Shown: piece by piece, positions 17,968 through 26,812 of the stretch
Layout: each line of letters starts with the position of its first letter
How positions within the stretch are numbered: the first letter of the stretch is position 1
Origin: JADJGC01 sp964617645
GTDB taxonomy: Bacteria > Zixibacteria > MSB-5A5 > CAIYYT01
Length of the DNA stretch: 64,000 nucleotides
Assembly: GCA_964617645.1 (NCBI GenBank)
Contig: CAZTYE010000013.1
Span: 35,941-99,940, forward strand
Reading direction: 5' to 3'
The notes under the pieces: model-generated
Told to the model about the DNA's origin: nothing
Databases searched by the model: none
Seen by the model: the letters and a program-made list of their open reading frames with translations, nothing else
Position numbers and translations under genes: made by a program

Positions 17968-19047
17968 ATGAAGAAGCTCACCTTGCTTGCTTTTGCCATG
18001 GTGTTCGCGCTTGTTGTCGCGGCGATGGCGGGCGACTATCATTCCGGCGCGAATCTGAATTGCGCGGAATGTCATGTGATGCACTATAGCCAGACCCATG
18101 GCTACAACAGCAATGGCGGCGGGATCACCGTCGACCTGGGCAACGCAGGCCCGTATCATTACTTGCTGCGCAACGAAATCAACGATCTCTGCCTGACTTG
18201 CCACGATGGCCAAACATTCGCGCCGGACGTTTTTGAAGTCGGTACTGGCGCTCCGGCAAACGGCCGTCTCGCCGGCGCTCTGAATCGTGATAACGTTTCG
18301 CCGTACTTTGATGCTACCGGCCACACCCTCGGCTCGACCGACGATGCCCCGGGTGGCACTTGGGACAATCCGGACGGCCTTAACTGCACGAACTGCCACA
18401 CCCAGCACGGCCGCGGCGGCTCGTGGGGTGGCGTGTCGTACAGCCTTTATCGCAATGCGAACATCTTCATCAACGGCACCCCGACAACCCCGCTGATGAC
18501 CTATGCCATCGGGACCAATGATCTCACTCGCGACATCTTTGAGCGTTCGGCGACTTACGGCGGCACGCACTATGACTTGCTGAACGTCGACTACAATGAG
18601 CCGGATCCGACGCAGTCTGGATACGGTCGTTTCTGCGGCCAGTGCCACACCAATTTCCATGGAACCGTTGGTTCCGCGGAGATCGGCGGCACGGGTACGC
18701 CGGCCAGCGAATTCCTGCGTCACCCCACCGCCGGCGCCAATATTGGAGCGCTTGGTGGCGGGCACTCAAGCCTGACCCGCAAGTATGACGACATGCTCTA
18801 TCGTCTCAAGGTCATGAGCCCGACCGGTAACTGGGGAACGTGGGGCGTTGCGTTCGGCGGAACCTCGACGGTCTCCAATGCTCCGACCGATCATACACCG
18901 TCTTGCATGACCTGCCACAAGGCGCACGGCACGACCCGCGCCTTTGGTCTGATCTGGGCCACGGGCACGACTCCGTACGGTGAAAACGGCGACGGCACCC
19001 GCTACGATCAGCAGTGCGGCCAGTGTCACGCGCAGGTCGCCTTCTAA
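17968..19047 (+). CDS. OmcS-like extracellular hexahaem cytochrome (candidate nanowire subunit) 1
   Basis: The 359-residue product has a clean signal peptide (MKKLTLLAFAMVFALVVAAMAG) and six CxxCH motifs: CAECHVMH, CLTCHDG, CTNCHTQHG, CGQCHTNFHG, CMTCHKAHG and CGQCHAQ near the C-terminus. The CxxCHxMH opening, the haem-five CxxCHxAH motif followed by an aromatic strand, and the terminal motif match the plan of Geobacter OmcS, a hexahaem cytochrome that polymerises into filaments. The region between motifs is rich in Gly, Thr and Asn, as in secreted cytochromes. The start at 17968 is chosen over 17698 because of the signal peptide and AAGGTAGG upstream. It has its own promoter and leader. Confidence 0.82.
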   Translation: MKKLTLLAFAMVFALVVAAMAGDYHSGANLNCAECHVMHYSQTHGYNSNGGGITVDLGNAGPYHYLLRNEINDLCLTCHDGQTFAPDVFEVGTGAPANGRLAGALNRDNVSPYFDATGHTLGSTDDAPGGTWDNPDGLNCTNCHTQHGRGGSWGGVSYSLYRNANIFINGTPTTPLMTYAIGTNDLTRDIFERSATYGGTHYDLLNVDYNEPDPTQSGYGRFCGQCHTNFHGTVGSAEIGGTGTPASEFLRHPTAGANIGALGGGHSSLTRKYDDMLYRLKVMSPTGNWGTWGVAFGGTSTVSNAPTDHTPSCMTCHKAHGTTRAFGLIWATGTTPYGENGDGTRYDQQCGQCHAQVAF

Positions 19048-19083
19048 TTCAGAAGTCACGCCTGTTCATAGTCTGCAATTGAG

Positions 19084-19105
19084 AAGAGGAGCTTCGGCTC
19101 CTCTT
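19084..19105 (+). terminator. UUCG-capped hairpin between the two secreted cytochrome genes
   Basis: AAGAGGAGC (19084-19092) and GCTCCTCTT (19097-19105) form a perfect 9-bp stem closed by a TTCG tetraloop, 36 bases after the first stop. The sequence after it is CCGTTCTTGC, not a solid T run. It may be a partial terminator or an RNA-stabilising hairpin that makes the first gene more abundant than the second. Confidence 0.6.
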
Positions 19106-19137
19106 CCGTTCTTGCTAATGCTAATCGGGAGCATTCA

Positions 19138-20265
19138 ATGAAGCCGAATTCTTCAATTACTACTTTCCTCATGTTATTTGCTCTTACCTGCTGCTCAAGC
19201 TCATTCGCCTTCGATCCCAATGATGCGGCGGCAAACCTTCAGTACATTCATCCCGGAGCGACGATCAAGACGCCCGCGGCGGCATTCAAAGCCACCGGTC
19301 AAATGGACGTTCCGACATTTCATAGCGGTACGACTCTGTATTGCTCGCAGTGCCATGTCATGCACGCCAGTCAACAACATGCGCATGAAGGCGTGGGCGC
19401 AATCGATCCCTTCGGCCCCTACCCACGCACGTTCGACCCATCGCCGAAGCTGCTCAAAGCTCCGGATCCTGTTGCGCTCTGTTTGACCTGCCATGACAAT
19501 GTGCCCGGCGTCCCGGATGTCGTCGGAGCAGACGTCAACGGCCTCGTTGAGCGTTCAGCGGGCTTGTTCGAGCTACCCGGCGAGCCAAACCCCAGAGGAC
19601 ACAAGCTCGACTACGGTCTTGATACGGATCCGGGGTTTGGTCTTTGCATGAGATGCCATTTTGGAGGAACGTTTGAGGATGCGGCAGTCTCCTGTATCGA
19701 CTGTCACAATCCACACGGAAACGGTCGAGCGAGAAACCTTCAATGGGCGTCATACCCCGGCGGCGAGCCGCAGTTTGGATTGTACAACTCCGTCAATAGC
19801 GGTTTGGCCAAGTACGAACGCGGCAACGTGGCGTATGGTACAGACAACTCAGATTTGGCACGCGAAGTCACGAACATGTGCAATGACTGCCACCATGTGT
19901 TCACCGGTCAGTATTACAACGACCCGGACGCGGATGGTATTCACAACCTGCACCCGAGTTACGACTCGGAACGGTCAAATCCGAATAATATAGCGCAGGG
20001 CAACTCGGAAGGCACGACCAGCAGCCAGCATTGGATCGACGGCACGGGAACCGGCTATCAGGCTACGCCGCGGGTCAACTTCGTCAACTACCCGGCTACC
20101 GACTTCGCATCGGCGTCGACCGTGAATGCCGGCAGCAACGGAGTATTCTGCCTATCGTGTCACAAGGCTCACGGCGGGACAAGCTCGTTTGCTTTGCTAT
20201 GGGATCCTGTTGGCAGTTTTAATGGAGAAGGATGCGATCAGTGCCATCTCAAGATGGGCGAATGA
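19138..20265 (+). CDS. OmcS-like secreted 7-haem cytochrome 2
   Basis: The 375-residue product has a signal peptide (ending SSSFAFDP) and seven CxxCH motifs: CSQCHVMH, CLTCHDN, CMRCHFG, CIDCHNPHG, CNDCHHVF, CLSCHKAHG and CDQCHLKMGE at the C-terminus. It shares the CxxCHVMHxSQ opening and the KAHG..SFALLW motif with the preceding protein, so the two are paralogues. It has one haem more and a longer N-terminus (about 60 residues before the first haem). GGGAG precedes the ATG. It is probably an extracellular partner or alternative filament subunit. Confidence 0.82.
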   Translation: MKPNSSITTFLMLFALTCCSSSFAFDPNDAAANLQYIHPGATIKTPAAAFKATGQMDVPTFHSGTTLYCSQCHVMHASQQHAHEGVGAIDPFGPYPRTFDPSPKLLKAPDPVALCLTCHDNVPGVPDVVGADVNGLVERSAGLFELPGEPNPRGHKLDYGLDTDPGFGLCMRCHFGGTFEDAAVSCIDCHNPHGNGRARNLQWASYPGGEPQFGLYNSVNSGLAKYERGNVAYGTDNSDLAREVTNMCNDCHHVFTGQYYNDPDADGIHNLHPSYDSERSNPNNIAQGNSEGTTSSQHWIDGTGTGYQATPRVNFVNYPATDFASASTVNAGSNGVFCLSCHKAHGGTSSFALLWDPVGSFNGEGCDQCHLKMGE

Positions 20266-20307
20266 CGGCGCCCGGTGGCAGGCGCTTCGGTTCTTGAAGC
20301 TATCATG

Positions 20308-20733
20308 CTAAGCCAGAAGCGTGCTGATAATTCCTTCGACTTGACCGGCAAGTAGTTTCCACGACATCTTCGTGTAGATGCAACTGAAGGTGTAACCGCG
20401 ACCATTGAGGATCAGATAGGTAAATTGATTGAAGGTGATCGATTCATCGGCGGCAACAGACTTGTAGACCCACTCCCAGGCGCGGACACCGCTGGGCAGG
20501 GTCTTCACCTCGTTCTTTAGTGTCTCGACCATACCCATGGGGCTGGCGGTCGTAAGCTGGATGCGCTGCCGGGCGAATGATTCGAGGGTTTCCCCGGTGG
20601 CGACCGCCGGATCGATCACCAGCCGCAGCATGTGCTTGATACCGTGCGATTCGGGTCCGGAGTAGACAAAGATCGATTGGTCGCTCCAACCGGCGGGGAG
20701 ACTAAGTCGAAATTGATGATTGTTCGAACTCAT
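20308..20733 (-). CDS. DcrB/DUF1795-family protein, probable Eag-type effector chaperone
   Basis: The 141-residue product has no signal peptide and shows the DUF1795 plan: 'FRLSLPAGWSDQSIFVYSG' at the start, 'LRLVIDPAVATGETLESFARQRI', and a final 'YTFSCIYTKMSWKLLAGQVEGIISTL' helix region. Cytosolic DUF1795 proteins (Eag) next to PAAR genes are chaperones that bind effector segments before T6SS loading. AGAGGA precedes the ATG. It ends the - strand unit with the propeller lipoprotein, the OmpA/metzincin protein and the PAAR protein. The family assignment is good; the chaperone role is inferred from context. Confidence 0.7.
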   Translation of the reverse strand: MSSNNHQFRLSLPAGWSDQSIFVYSGPESHGIKHMLRLVIDPAVATGETLESFARQRIQLTTASPMGMVETLKNEVKTLPSGVRAWEWVYKSVAADESITFNQFTYLILNGRGYTFSCIYTKMSWKLLAGQVEGIISTLLA

Positions 20734-20752
20734 ATTCGTGTCCTCTCATCCG

Positions 20753-21970
20753 TTAGCGCACGCAGAAGATTCCATTGGGTCCGCCGACGTAGATTCGACC
20801 GGAGGCATCAACGATCGGCCGACAAGTCAAACGCGAGCGCAACGGGCGGTTGCGCAACATCTGACCGTCGGGTCCGACAAGAGTCAGATTCGAATCGACA
20901 GCAAGCAGTGACAATCCGCCGTCAAGCACGGTCAGGAGCGGCGAACCTGCCGCCGGAACGCTGAAATTCCACTTCTTTAGACCATTGTGAAAGTGAAGCA
21001 ACTCCCTGCCCCAGACCAACCAGACGTTTCCACCGGGCGACGACGCCGGCGGCTGGTTCAGTGTTTGCTCGCCTTCGAGGCGGAATGTCCATATGTCATT
21101 GCCCTCAAGGCCAAGCGCTCGCAGGCGTAGGCCATCGTCATCTTTGTCGACGACGAGGATTTGGTTTTCGGCGTTGATCGAGAAGGAGCGCAGTTCACCG
21201 GTTTTGATTTCGCGGCCGCGATCGTAGCCCGCGACATCCGCCGGAATTACATCGAGCAGCGAGTCCGATCCGAGCACGACTGTGCCAAAATCGGGAGAAG
21301 TACAGACACCGCGCCCCACGCCTTGGCGTTGAAACACGAAGATCACTTCTTCAGTCTTGGGAAGGGCGCGACCATAGCAGATCGTTCCGGGAATATTCGC
21401 GGCGTGCGATCCGTGGCCGGGAATCGGGCTGGCGGTGTAGGCGTAGCGCAGTTCCGGTCCGGCGGATGTTGCCCAGTGCAACCGGGTTCGTTCGCCGAGA
21501 TAGGGCAAATGAATAACCTCACTTCGCTTCCCGGCGAGACTTACCCACTGGGCCAGCCCCGACGGTTCGACAACAAGAACTCCCGCTGAGTCGATTTGAA
21601 AATCGACGAAGGGCATTATTTCGGTTTTCAGTACTTCGCTGCCGTCGGCGGCACGCAAAATCTGAATGAAGTCCGCATACCGAACCACGAGGAGGTCTCC
21701 GGCCAAAGCCAGATTCAACGGTACGCCAAGCGTCGGGATGGTCTTGTCGGCGGTCGGCCAAATCTGTTCGCCAAGAAGCCGGGTCGACGCCGGTATGAAG
21801 CTGGAACTTTGCAGATCACCGAAAGGATGCGGATTGATGAACTCGGCGTTAGACATGGTCGCCTTCCCGGTCTCCGGCTGTGATTGCGGCGCCGGCGCCT
21901 GCCCGCATGCCGAGCAGATCAATAGTAGCAGCGGCGCAATGATTCTGGAGAAAAAGCACTTCTTCCGCAT
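20753..21970 (-). CDS. lipoprotein with PQQ-like beta-propeller
   Basis: The 405-residue product has a signal peptide with lipobox (LICSACG) and a Gln/Pro-rich linker. About seven propeller blades follow, e.g. 'GDLLVVRYADFIQILRAADGSEV', 'GGNVWLVWGRELLHFHNG' and the last 'VDASGRIYVGGPNGIFCVR'. PQQ-like propellers are protein-binding platforms at the outer membrane. It lies 19 bases before the DUF1795 gene and 47 bases after the metzincin gene, so it is co-transcribed with them. It may be an envelope scaffold or an immunity protein for the neighbouring metzincin; neither is shown. Confidence 0.72.
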   Translation of the reverse strand: MRKKCFFSRIIAPLLLLICSACGQAPAPQSQPETGKATMSNAEFINPHPFGDLQSSSFIPASTRLLGEQIWPTADKTIPTLGVPLNLALAGDLLVVRYADFIQILRAADGSEVLKTEIMPFVDFQIDSAGVLVVEPSGLAQWVSLAGKRSEVIHLPYLGERTRLHWATSAGPELRYAYTASPIPGHGSHAANIPGTICYGRALPKTEEVIFVFQRQGVGRGVCTSPDFGTVVLGSDSLLDVIPADVAGYDRGREIKTGELRSFSINAENQILVVDKDDDGLRLRALGLEGNDIWTFRLEGEQTLNQPPASSPGGNVWLVWGRELLHFHNGLKKWNFSVPAAGSPLLTVLDGGLSLLAVDSNLTLVGPDGQMLRNRPLRSRLTCRPIVDASGRIYVGGPNGIFCVR

Positions 21971-22017
21971 GATTGACCACGAGAGTCCTTTCCGTTTCGG
22001 CGTCCATCATCTCCGGC

Positions 22018-25000
22018 TCACACAATTCTTTCCATCGTGAAGTTGTCGCCGGTTTGCGCGTTGACCCAATCACGAATATAGTCCAGAGCGACCAGATGAT
22101 CCTGTCCGGAAGCGATGTGAAGCAGATATTCCTGAATCTGGGTCATCGTGGCGTTCCGATGAATGCGCAGCTTATCGGCGCCAATGAGCGGCGAATGGAA
22201 CGTGATTCTTGAGTTGGTTCCGCTTGGCTGCGAGCGACGAAACTGGGTGCGATAGTTGTTCAAGTCGTCATTGTCGCCGTCGGCTTTGAATCCCGGCACA
22301 AAGTGAATGAAGATGCGTTGAATGCCGCGCGTGCCGCCGATCAAACGGTACTTGCCGCTGCGATCAAGCCAGGCGGCCTGAACCCGGGAGAGGATCGTCG
22401 CTTTCTCGCCTTCGGTCCAATTGCCGTCATCGTCGTCCCACTCGACTTCCATGAGCACGCCAATTGTCAGTACGGCTTGATACTCGAGATCATTCTGATT
22501 GAGATGAAAGCCGCGCCGCGAAGACAAGTCGGGGCCGACATGAAATAGACTGAGCCGGAGTTGTTTGTGGTCGACGCCGGGAATGTTGAAGTGCGCGTCG
22601 ATGGCCATCGGCCGCGTCAGGTGCGTCGGCACCTGATGACTTCCCAGAGTCAGGCGACGCGAGTTATCCGGCTGAATCGTAAACACGCCGCGATGGTAAG
22701 TGAGATCAACGCCGCCGCGCACGAGGCGGGCATTGAATCGGCGCCCCGCCGGATGAAACGCCGCGATAGTTCCGGCGGCGATTTCCGCATTGAGCTTATA
22801 GAGGTAGTACCACAACTGGTGTAACCGCGGGGCGACATTGCCTTTCATCATCGAAGTCTTGTTGGCCTGCATCGAGTAGCATTCGAAGTCGCGGCGATAG
22901 CTGCCGAAGATGTGCCGTTGCGTGCCGCCGCCGGCAATCGGCTCGACGATCGCGAATTCGCGATAAAAATACTCGTCCGCATTGCCGATGGCGTGGCCGA
23001 TCTCGTGTGCCAGCGTGAAAACGCCAATGGTATCGCCCAGTTCGGTGACCGTGGCGCCGACATCGCCGATGGTGCCGACGTCGTGATACGCCGAACGGTT
23101 CATGCGGAAAAACGAGTAGGTTCTTCCCCACTTGCGTCGTTGATGCTGATAGGCGGCGCCATAGGGGAATCCCGGCGCTTGATCGGCGCAGACGACGGCA
23201 AGAAAAATCGACTTGCCGCCGAGGGCATTCGCGCGCGCCGTGCTGACCGCGGCATTGTTGGTGATCGGTTCGGCGTCAACGTCGGGGTCCCAGTCAATAT
23301 TATTGGGCGTGTTCGCGTCGCTGATGACAAAAGTCTCGCGCTCATCGAAGAAGAAGAAGAGATGGACACGCTCCGATACCGTATCCGGCGACGTTTCATC
23401 GAAGAAGAACTCTTTCAGATTCCAGCGATCCATGGCGTTGTACATGCCTTCATCGACGAATTTTAGTACGTCGCCGCCGGTAGGCTTGGGATCGACGTCC
23501 GCCGTGCCGGCGGGGCGCGTGTCGCGCAGGAAAGAAATCGAAATATACGGAATCAAGTAGGAGACCGGGTTTTCGGCGTCAAGTTCAAGGTGATGAAAGT
23601 AGTGCAGCTCATAGTCGCCCGAGAAAGAAAACTCCTGGTTGACTGCGTCTCCGCCCATAACCCACATCCGATGATAGTCGGCATCGGAACGAATCGCCGC
23701 GCGCGCGCCGACGACGAACAGCTTCTCCTGCCAACCCGGTTCTTCGACGGTTCGCTTGTGGCCGACGGGATAGAAACCGTCACGGAAGTGCACGAGGCGA
23801 GTTAGGTTTTGGTATTCCATTTGTTCGACGAAGAGATTGCGGTAGACGGTATTCCCGCCGATAGTCTCGCGCCGGAACGGAATGCGCGCGGTCTTTTGAT
23901 CGCTGAAGTCGCGACAATAAAGGGCCAGATGATGGTTCGGCTTGCTGTAAAGCAACTTCGCCCGCGACTTCTCGGCCAGTTCCTTGTTGACGGGCGGCAG
24001 GCTGTGATCGCTGTCTTTGATATCCTGCGTGCCGCCGACGGCATCGAGAAGGACGATGTCGTCGAAACTGAACACCATCGGCGAGTCGGCATTGGACGCT
24101 TCCCCGCCAAACGGTTTCATCTGCAGCTCGCCGTCGATCATGTCTCTGAACCGCATACCGGAATCGTGATCGTGATCAAAGCGCGTCCAATAGTTGATCG
24201 ACGACCACTTCGCCGGCAGATCGTAGTAGCGCTTCTGCTCGGTCAGCGGCATGCCCATCACCGTTTGCGCCGTTGCGTCGGCGATCTGCGCATCCTCACT
24301 GTCGACCGGCACGAAGAGCCACTTGTTCGGCATCTCGATCTCAAAGTGGATCGACGTGCGCGCCGCGTCGTCTTGAATCTTGAGTTGGTAAACGCCATCA
24401 CGATAGCGTTTGCGCACCGCCGAAATTGGTCCGTTCTGGTCATAGACCTTGATGTCAAGCCCGTCGGGAACGGCTTTCACCGTTTCCGATAACCTGTCGA
24501 AGTAAACAAACTTGAGGTGGTAGGCGATTGCCGTTAGGTCGGCAGGATCGATATGCACGGGAATAAAGTGCAGGCTGTGCCAGATCGGACATTCCGCCGG
24601 CGTATGAACGCTCGTTGTTCGCGTGGGACAATTGATTTCCGGCGCTTGATTTTGGTTGAAGAATAGCAGTTCGACGCGGCGGTTTAACTGCGAGCGATAG
24701 TTGTCGCGGCCAACGTTGTCGAGAGGAAACGACTCACCACACGCCACGAATTTCTTCTCGTCATTCACCCAGCCGACCAGGGCACGATACCAGCCCATTT
24801 CGTCACGGGCGACACCGAGCACGCGCGCGAGTTCGTCGATGTAGAGATCGAATACGGCGCGCCACATTTCGATCGGCCACTTGTGCTGGCCGTGGTTGAC
24901 GATTTGCGCCATGACATTGCCGGGAATCTGCTCGGAGCCGGCCGGGGCCAATCCGGCCAGCACCCAGAGGTTGTATTTTTCGATGAAGGCGTTTGTCGCA

Positions 25001-25551
25001 TTGCGCGTGTTGTCGCCCCATTTGTCGTCAACACCAAGAGGATCACAATCCCAGCCCATGCGCGAATTGGCAAAGGTGAGAATTTGCTGATAGTCTTCGA
25101 TCCGATGACGACCGGCGCTGAGAGCGGCCCATTCCTCGCGATTGCCTTCGATCAAGAGCTGGACACCCTGTGCCCGTAGCGCCGACAACTCGAAGTTCAT
25201 TTGCGCGGCGCCGGAGGTATCGGTGTGGCCGGCAATCAGGAGCCGCTTCTCCCGGTCAAACTCGAATTGCCGATAAGCCAACGCCAGAGCGGCCAAACCC
25301 GAGGCTTGCTCCTGTTCCTGTTGCGTTTGAGCATCGGTAGCATCATCACCGACGCCTTGCGTGGAAGATCGCCCCTCCGGGCGCTCGGGCATCATGACGG
25401 CGCTGTCGAGATGGAATAACACATCTTCCATCTCGAGGATTTGGACTTCGATCTGCTCGTGAGTGTAGGTCGTCGGCGTTCCGGTCATGGTGCCGTAACG
25501 CGCCAGCCAATCGGAAAAAGTCCCGGTGATATCGTTAGTTTCGTCAGCCAC
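22018..25551 (-). CDS. large OmpA-domain/metzincin protein, candidate injected effector
   Basis: The 1177-residue product has no signal peptide. Residues about 35-145 form an OmpA-like peptidoglycan-binding domain ('VLFHLDSAVMMPE', then 'LLIAGHTDTSGAAQMNFELS' and ..LRAQGV), and 'SQLNRRVELLFF' near residue 285 looks like the end of a second or split copy. Near residue 849 lies HEIGHAIGNAD, the HExxHxxGxxD zinc site of metzincins of the snapalysin type, followed by a possible Met-turn (SMMKGN). The middle has several beta-rich segments without known motif. It sits 11 bases after the PAAR gene. A cytosolically made peptidoglycan-binding protease beside a PAAR spike suggests a T6SS or eCIS cargo; the role is inferred. 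Confidence 0.65.
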   Translation of the reverse strand: MADETNDITGTFSDWLARYGTMTGTPTTYTHEQIEVQILEMEDVLFHLDSAVMMPERPEGRSSTQGVGDDATDAQTQQEQEQASGLAALALAYRQFEFDREKRLLIAGHTDTSGAAQMNFELSALRAQGVQLLIEGNREEWAALSAGRHRIEDYQQILTFANSRMGWDCDPLGVDDKWGDNTRNATNAFIEKYNLWVLAGLAPAGSEQIPGNVMAQIVNHGQHKWPIEMWRAVFDLYIDELARVLGVARDEMGWYRALVGWVNDEKKFVACGESFPLDNVGRDNYRSQLNRRVELLFFNQNQAPEINCPTRTTSVHTPAECPIWHSLHFIPVHIDPADLTAIAYHLKFVYFDRLSETVKAVPDGLDIKVYDQNGPISAVRKRYRDGVYQLKIQDDAARTSIHFEIEMPNKWLFVPVDSEDAQIADATAQTVMGMPLTEQKRYYDLPAKWSSINYWTRFDHDHDSGMRFRDMIDGELQMKPFGGEASNADSPMVFSFDDIVLLDAVGGTQDIKDSDHSLPPVNKELAEKSRAKLLYSKPNHHLALYCRDFSDQKTARIPFRRETIGGNTVYRNLFVEQMEYQNLTRLVHFRDGFYPVGHKRTVEEPGWQEKLFVVGARAAIRSDADYHRMWVMGGDAVNQEFSFSGDYELHYFHHLELDAENPVSYLIPYISISFLRDTRPAGTADVDPKPTGGDVLKFVDEGMYNAMDRWNLKEFFFDETSPDTVSERVHLFFFFDERETFVISDANTPNNIDWDPDVDAEPITNNAAVSTARANALGGKSIFLAVVCADQAPGFPYGAAYQHQRRKWGRTYSFFRMNRSAYHDVGTIGDVGATVTELGDTIGVFTLAHEIGHAIGNADEYFYREFAIVEPIAGGGTQRHIFGSYRRDFECYSMQANKTSMMKGNVAPRLHQLWYYLYKLNAEIAAGTIAAFHPAGRRFNARLVRGGVDLTYHRGVFTIQPDNSRRLTLGSHQVPTHLTRPMAIDAHFNIPGVDHKQLRLSLFHVGPDLSSRRGFHLNQNDLEYQAVLTIGVLMEVEWDDDDGNWTEGEKATILSRVQAAWLDRSGKYRLIGGTRGIQRIFIHFVPGFKADGDNDDLNNYRTQFRRSQPSGTNSRITFHSPLIGADKLRIHRNATMTQIQEYLLHIASGQDHLVALDYIRDWVNAQTGDNFTMERIV

Positions 25552-25562
25552 GGATCAGCATC

Positions 25563-26675
25563 CTACTGCTTCCACTGTTCATCCTTGAGATCGAAATAGA
25601 CGCGCACCCGGCCCGCCGGAACGTCGGTCTCTTTGGCATAGCCGGAACCGTCCAAGTTGCCGGATTTGATTTCGCCATTGGGGAGAAATAGCTGGTACTT
25701 CCGATTAGGGATGGCGTTGCCCTGCTTGTCTTTGAGGTAGATTTCGACGTCGTCGACCACGGTGAGCATATTCGAACGCTTATTGAAATTGTCCGCTTCG
25801 ACCGTGAAATAATAGCTCGGCGACGAGTAACGCTTGAGCGCTTCCTTTTGCTCAATGATCTCGACCATGCGTTCATCAATCTCGATCTTCCACTCGCCTT
25901 GAATCTTGTCTCCGGACACGTCGGTCTCGATAATCTTGAGCTGACGATTGGAGAAGTTCGGGTCATGCATCCAGATTTCGATGCGGGCTTTCGTTCCGGC
26001 GGCGATTCCCGCGGTGTCGATATTCATTTTGACGGTTTCGCCGACTTTCGCCCGACTCTTCTCCCAAAGGGCGCTGACAATGCCAAAGACTGAAATCTCG
26101 TAGGCTCCGGGTTCGACGTTTTGCAGAGAGATACCACCGGCGGTCAGGCCGGAGCTTTCGTTCCCCTTGGGGTCTTTCATCTTGTACTTTGAGTCCGTGA
26201 TCGGGAAATTCGCATTGTCAACTATCTTAACGTTGAGATAATGGCTGTCGTCCTGATCGCTGGAGCTTCCGCCTCCCGACTGGGCGGCGCCAATCTCCGT
26301 ACCGCTGCTCTTGTTGGCCGAGCCGTCAACGTCTTTGCCTTCGCCCGATCCTTGTCCCGGCATGGCGGAGACGGCTCCTTCACCGATCAAAACGGTCGGG
26401 CAGCCCTTCGCGATTGTATCCGGCGGTCCGACGCAGACACACATATCGCCCATTCGCGCGGCCGGCATATTTCCGATCAGAACGCCCATCGAGCCTTTGG
26501 AAATTGGCCCGCCGACGTGCGGAATCGGCGGTGTCCCCGGGGTCTGCATCGGACAAGTGTGCATGTCACCCATGCGCGCCGCCGGTTGGCCTCCGATGAG
26601 AACCATAGGAAAGCCCATGACGATCGAGCCGCCGTGTACGGTCATGTCACCTTGTCGCGCTGCCGGTTGTCCCAT
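25563..26675 (-). CDS. PAAR-repeat spike protein with C-terminal extension
   Basis: The 370-residue product starts with a PAAR/DUF4150-like domain (residues 1-105) containing three 'PAARxGDM' repeats and the matching 'VLIG' strands. PAAR proteins cap the VgrG spike of contractile injection systems and carry effectors. A Gly/Ser-rich linker follows (about 105-145), then two beta-sandwich-like segments (e.g. 'TVVDDVEIYLKDKQGNAIPN') that could bind cargo. It heads the - strand cassette with the OmpA/metzincin protein, the lipoprotein and the DUF1795 chaperone. No Hcp, VgrG, sheath or ATPase gene is in this window. Confidence 0.85.
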   Translation of the reverse strand: MGQPAARQGDMTVHGGSIVMGFPMVLIGGQPAARMGDMHTCPMQTPGTPPIPHVGGPISKGSMGVLIGNMPAARMGDMCVCVGPPDTIAKGCPTVLIGEGAVSAMPGQGSGEGKDVDGSANKSSGTEIGAAQSGGGSSSDQDDSHYLNVKIVDNANFPITDSKYKMKDPKGNESSGLTAGGISLQNVEPGAYEISVFGIVSALWEKSRAKVGETVKMNIDTAGIAAGTKARIEIWMHDPNFSNRQLKIIETDVSGDKIQGEWKIEIDERMVEIIEQKEALKRYSSPSYYFTVEADNFNKRSNMLTVVDDVEIYLKDKQGNAIPNRKYQLFLPNGEIKSGNLDGSGYAKETDVPAGRVRVYFDLKDEQWKQ

Positions 26676-26812
26676 AGTGGCCAGTCCTCATTGAAGTCTT
26701 ACACGCTAACTGTCGGAATCGACCGGTCAGCGTTCGCAAGAATCGGGTAATCAAGTTGTGGCGGGAAATTTACCGGAAGTGCGCAGCGGAGTCAATAATC
26801 AAACCGCAGTGG

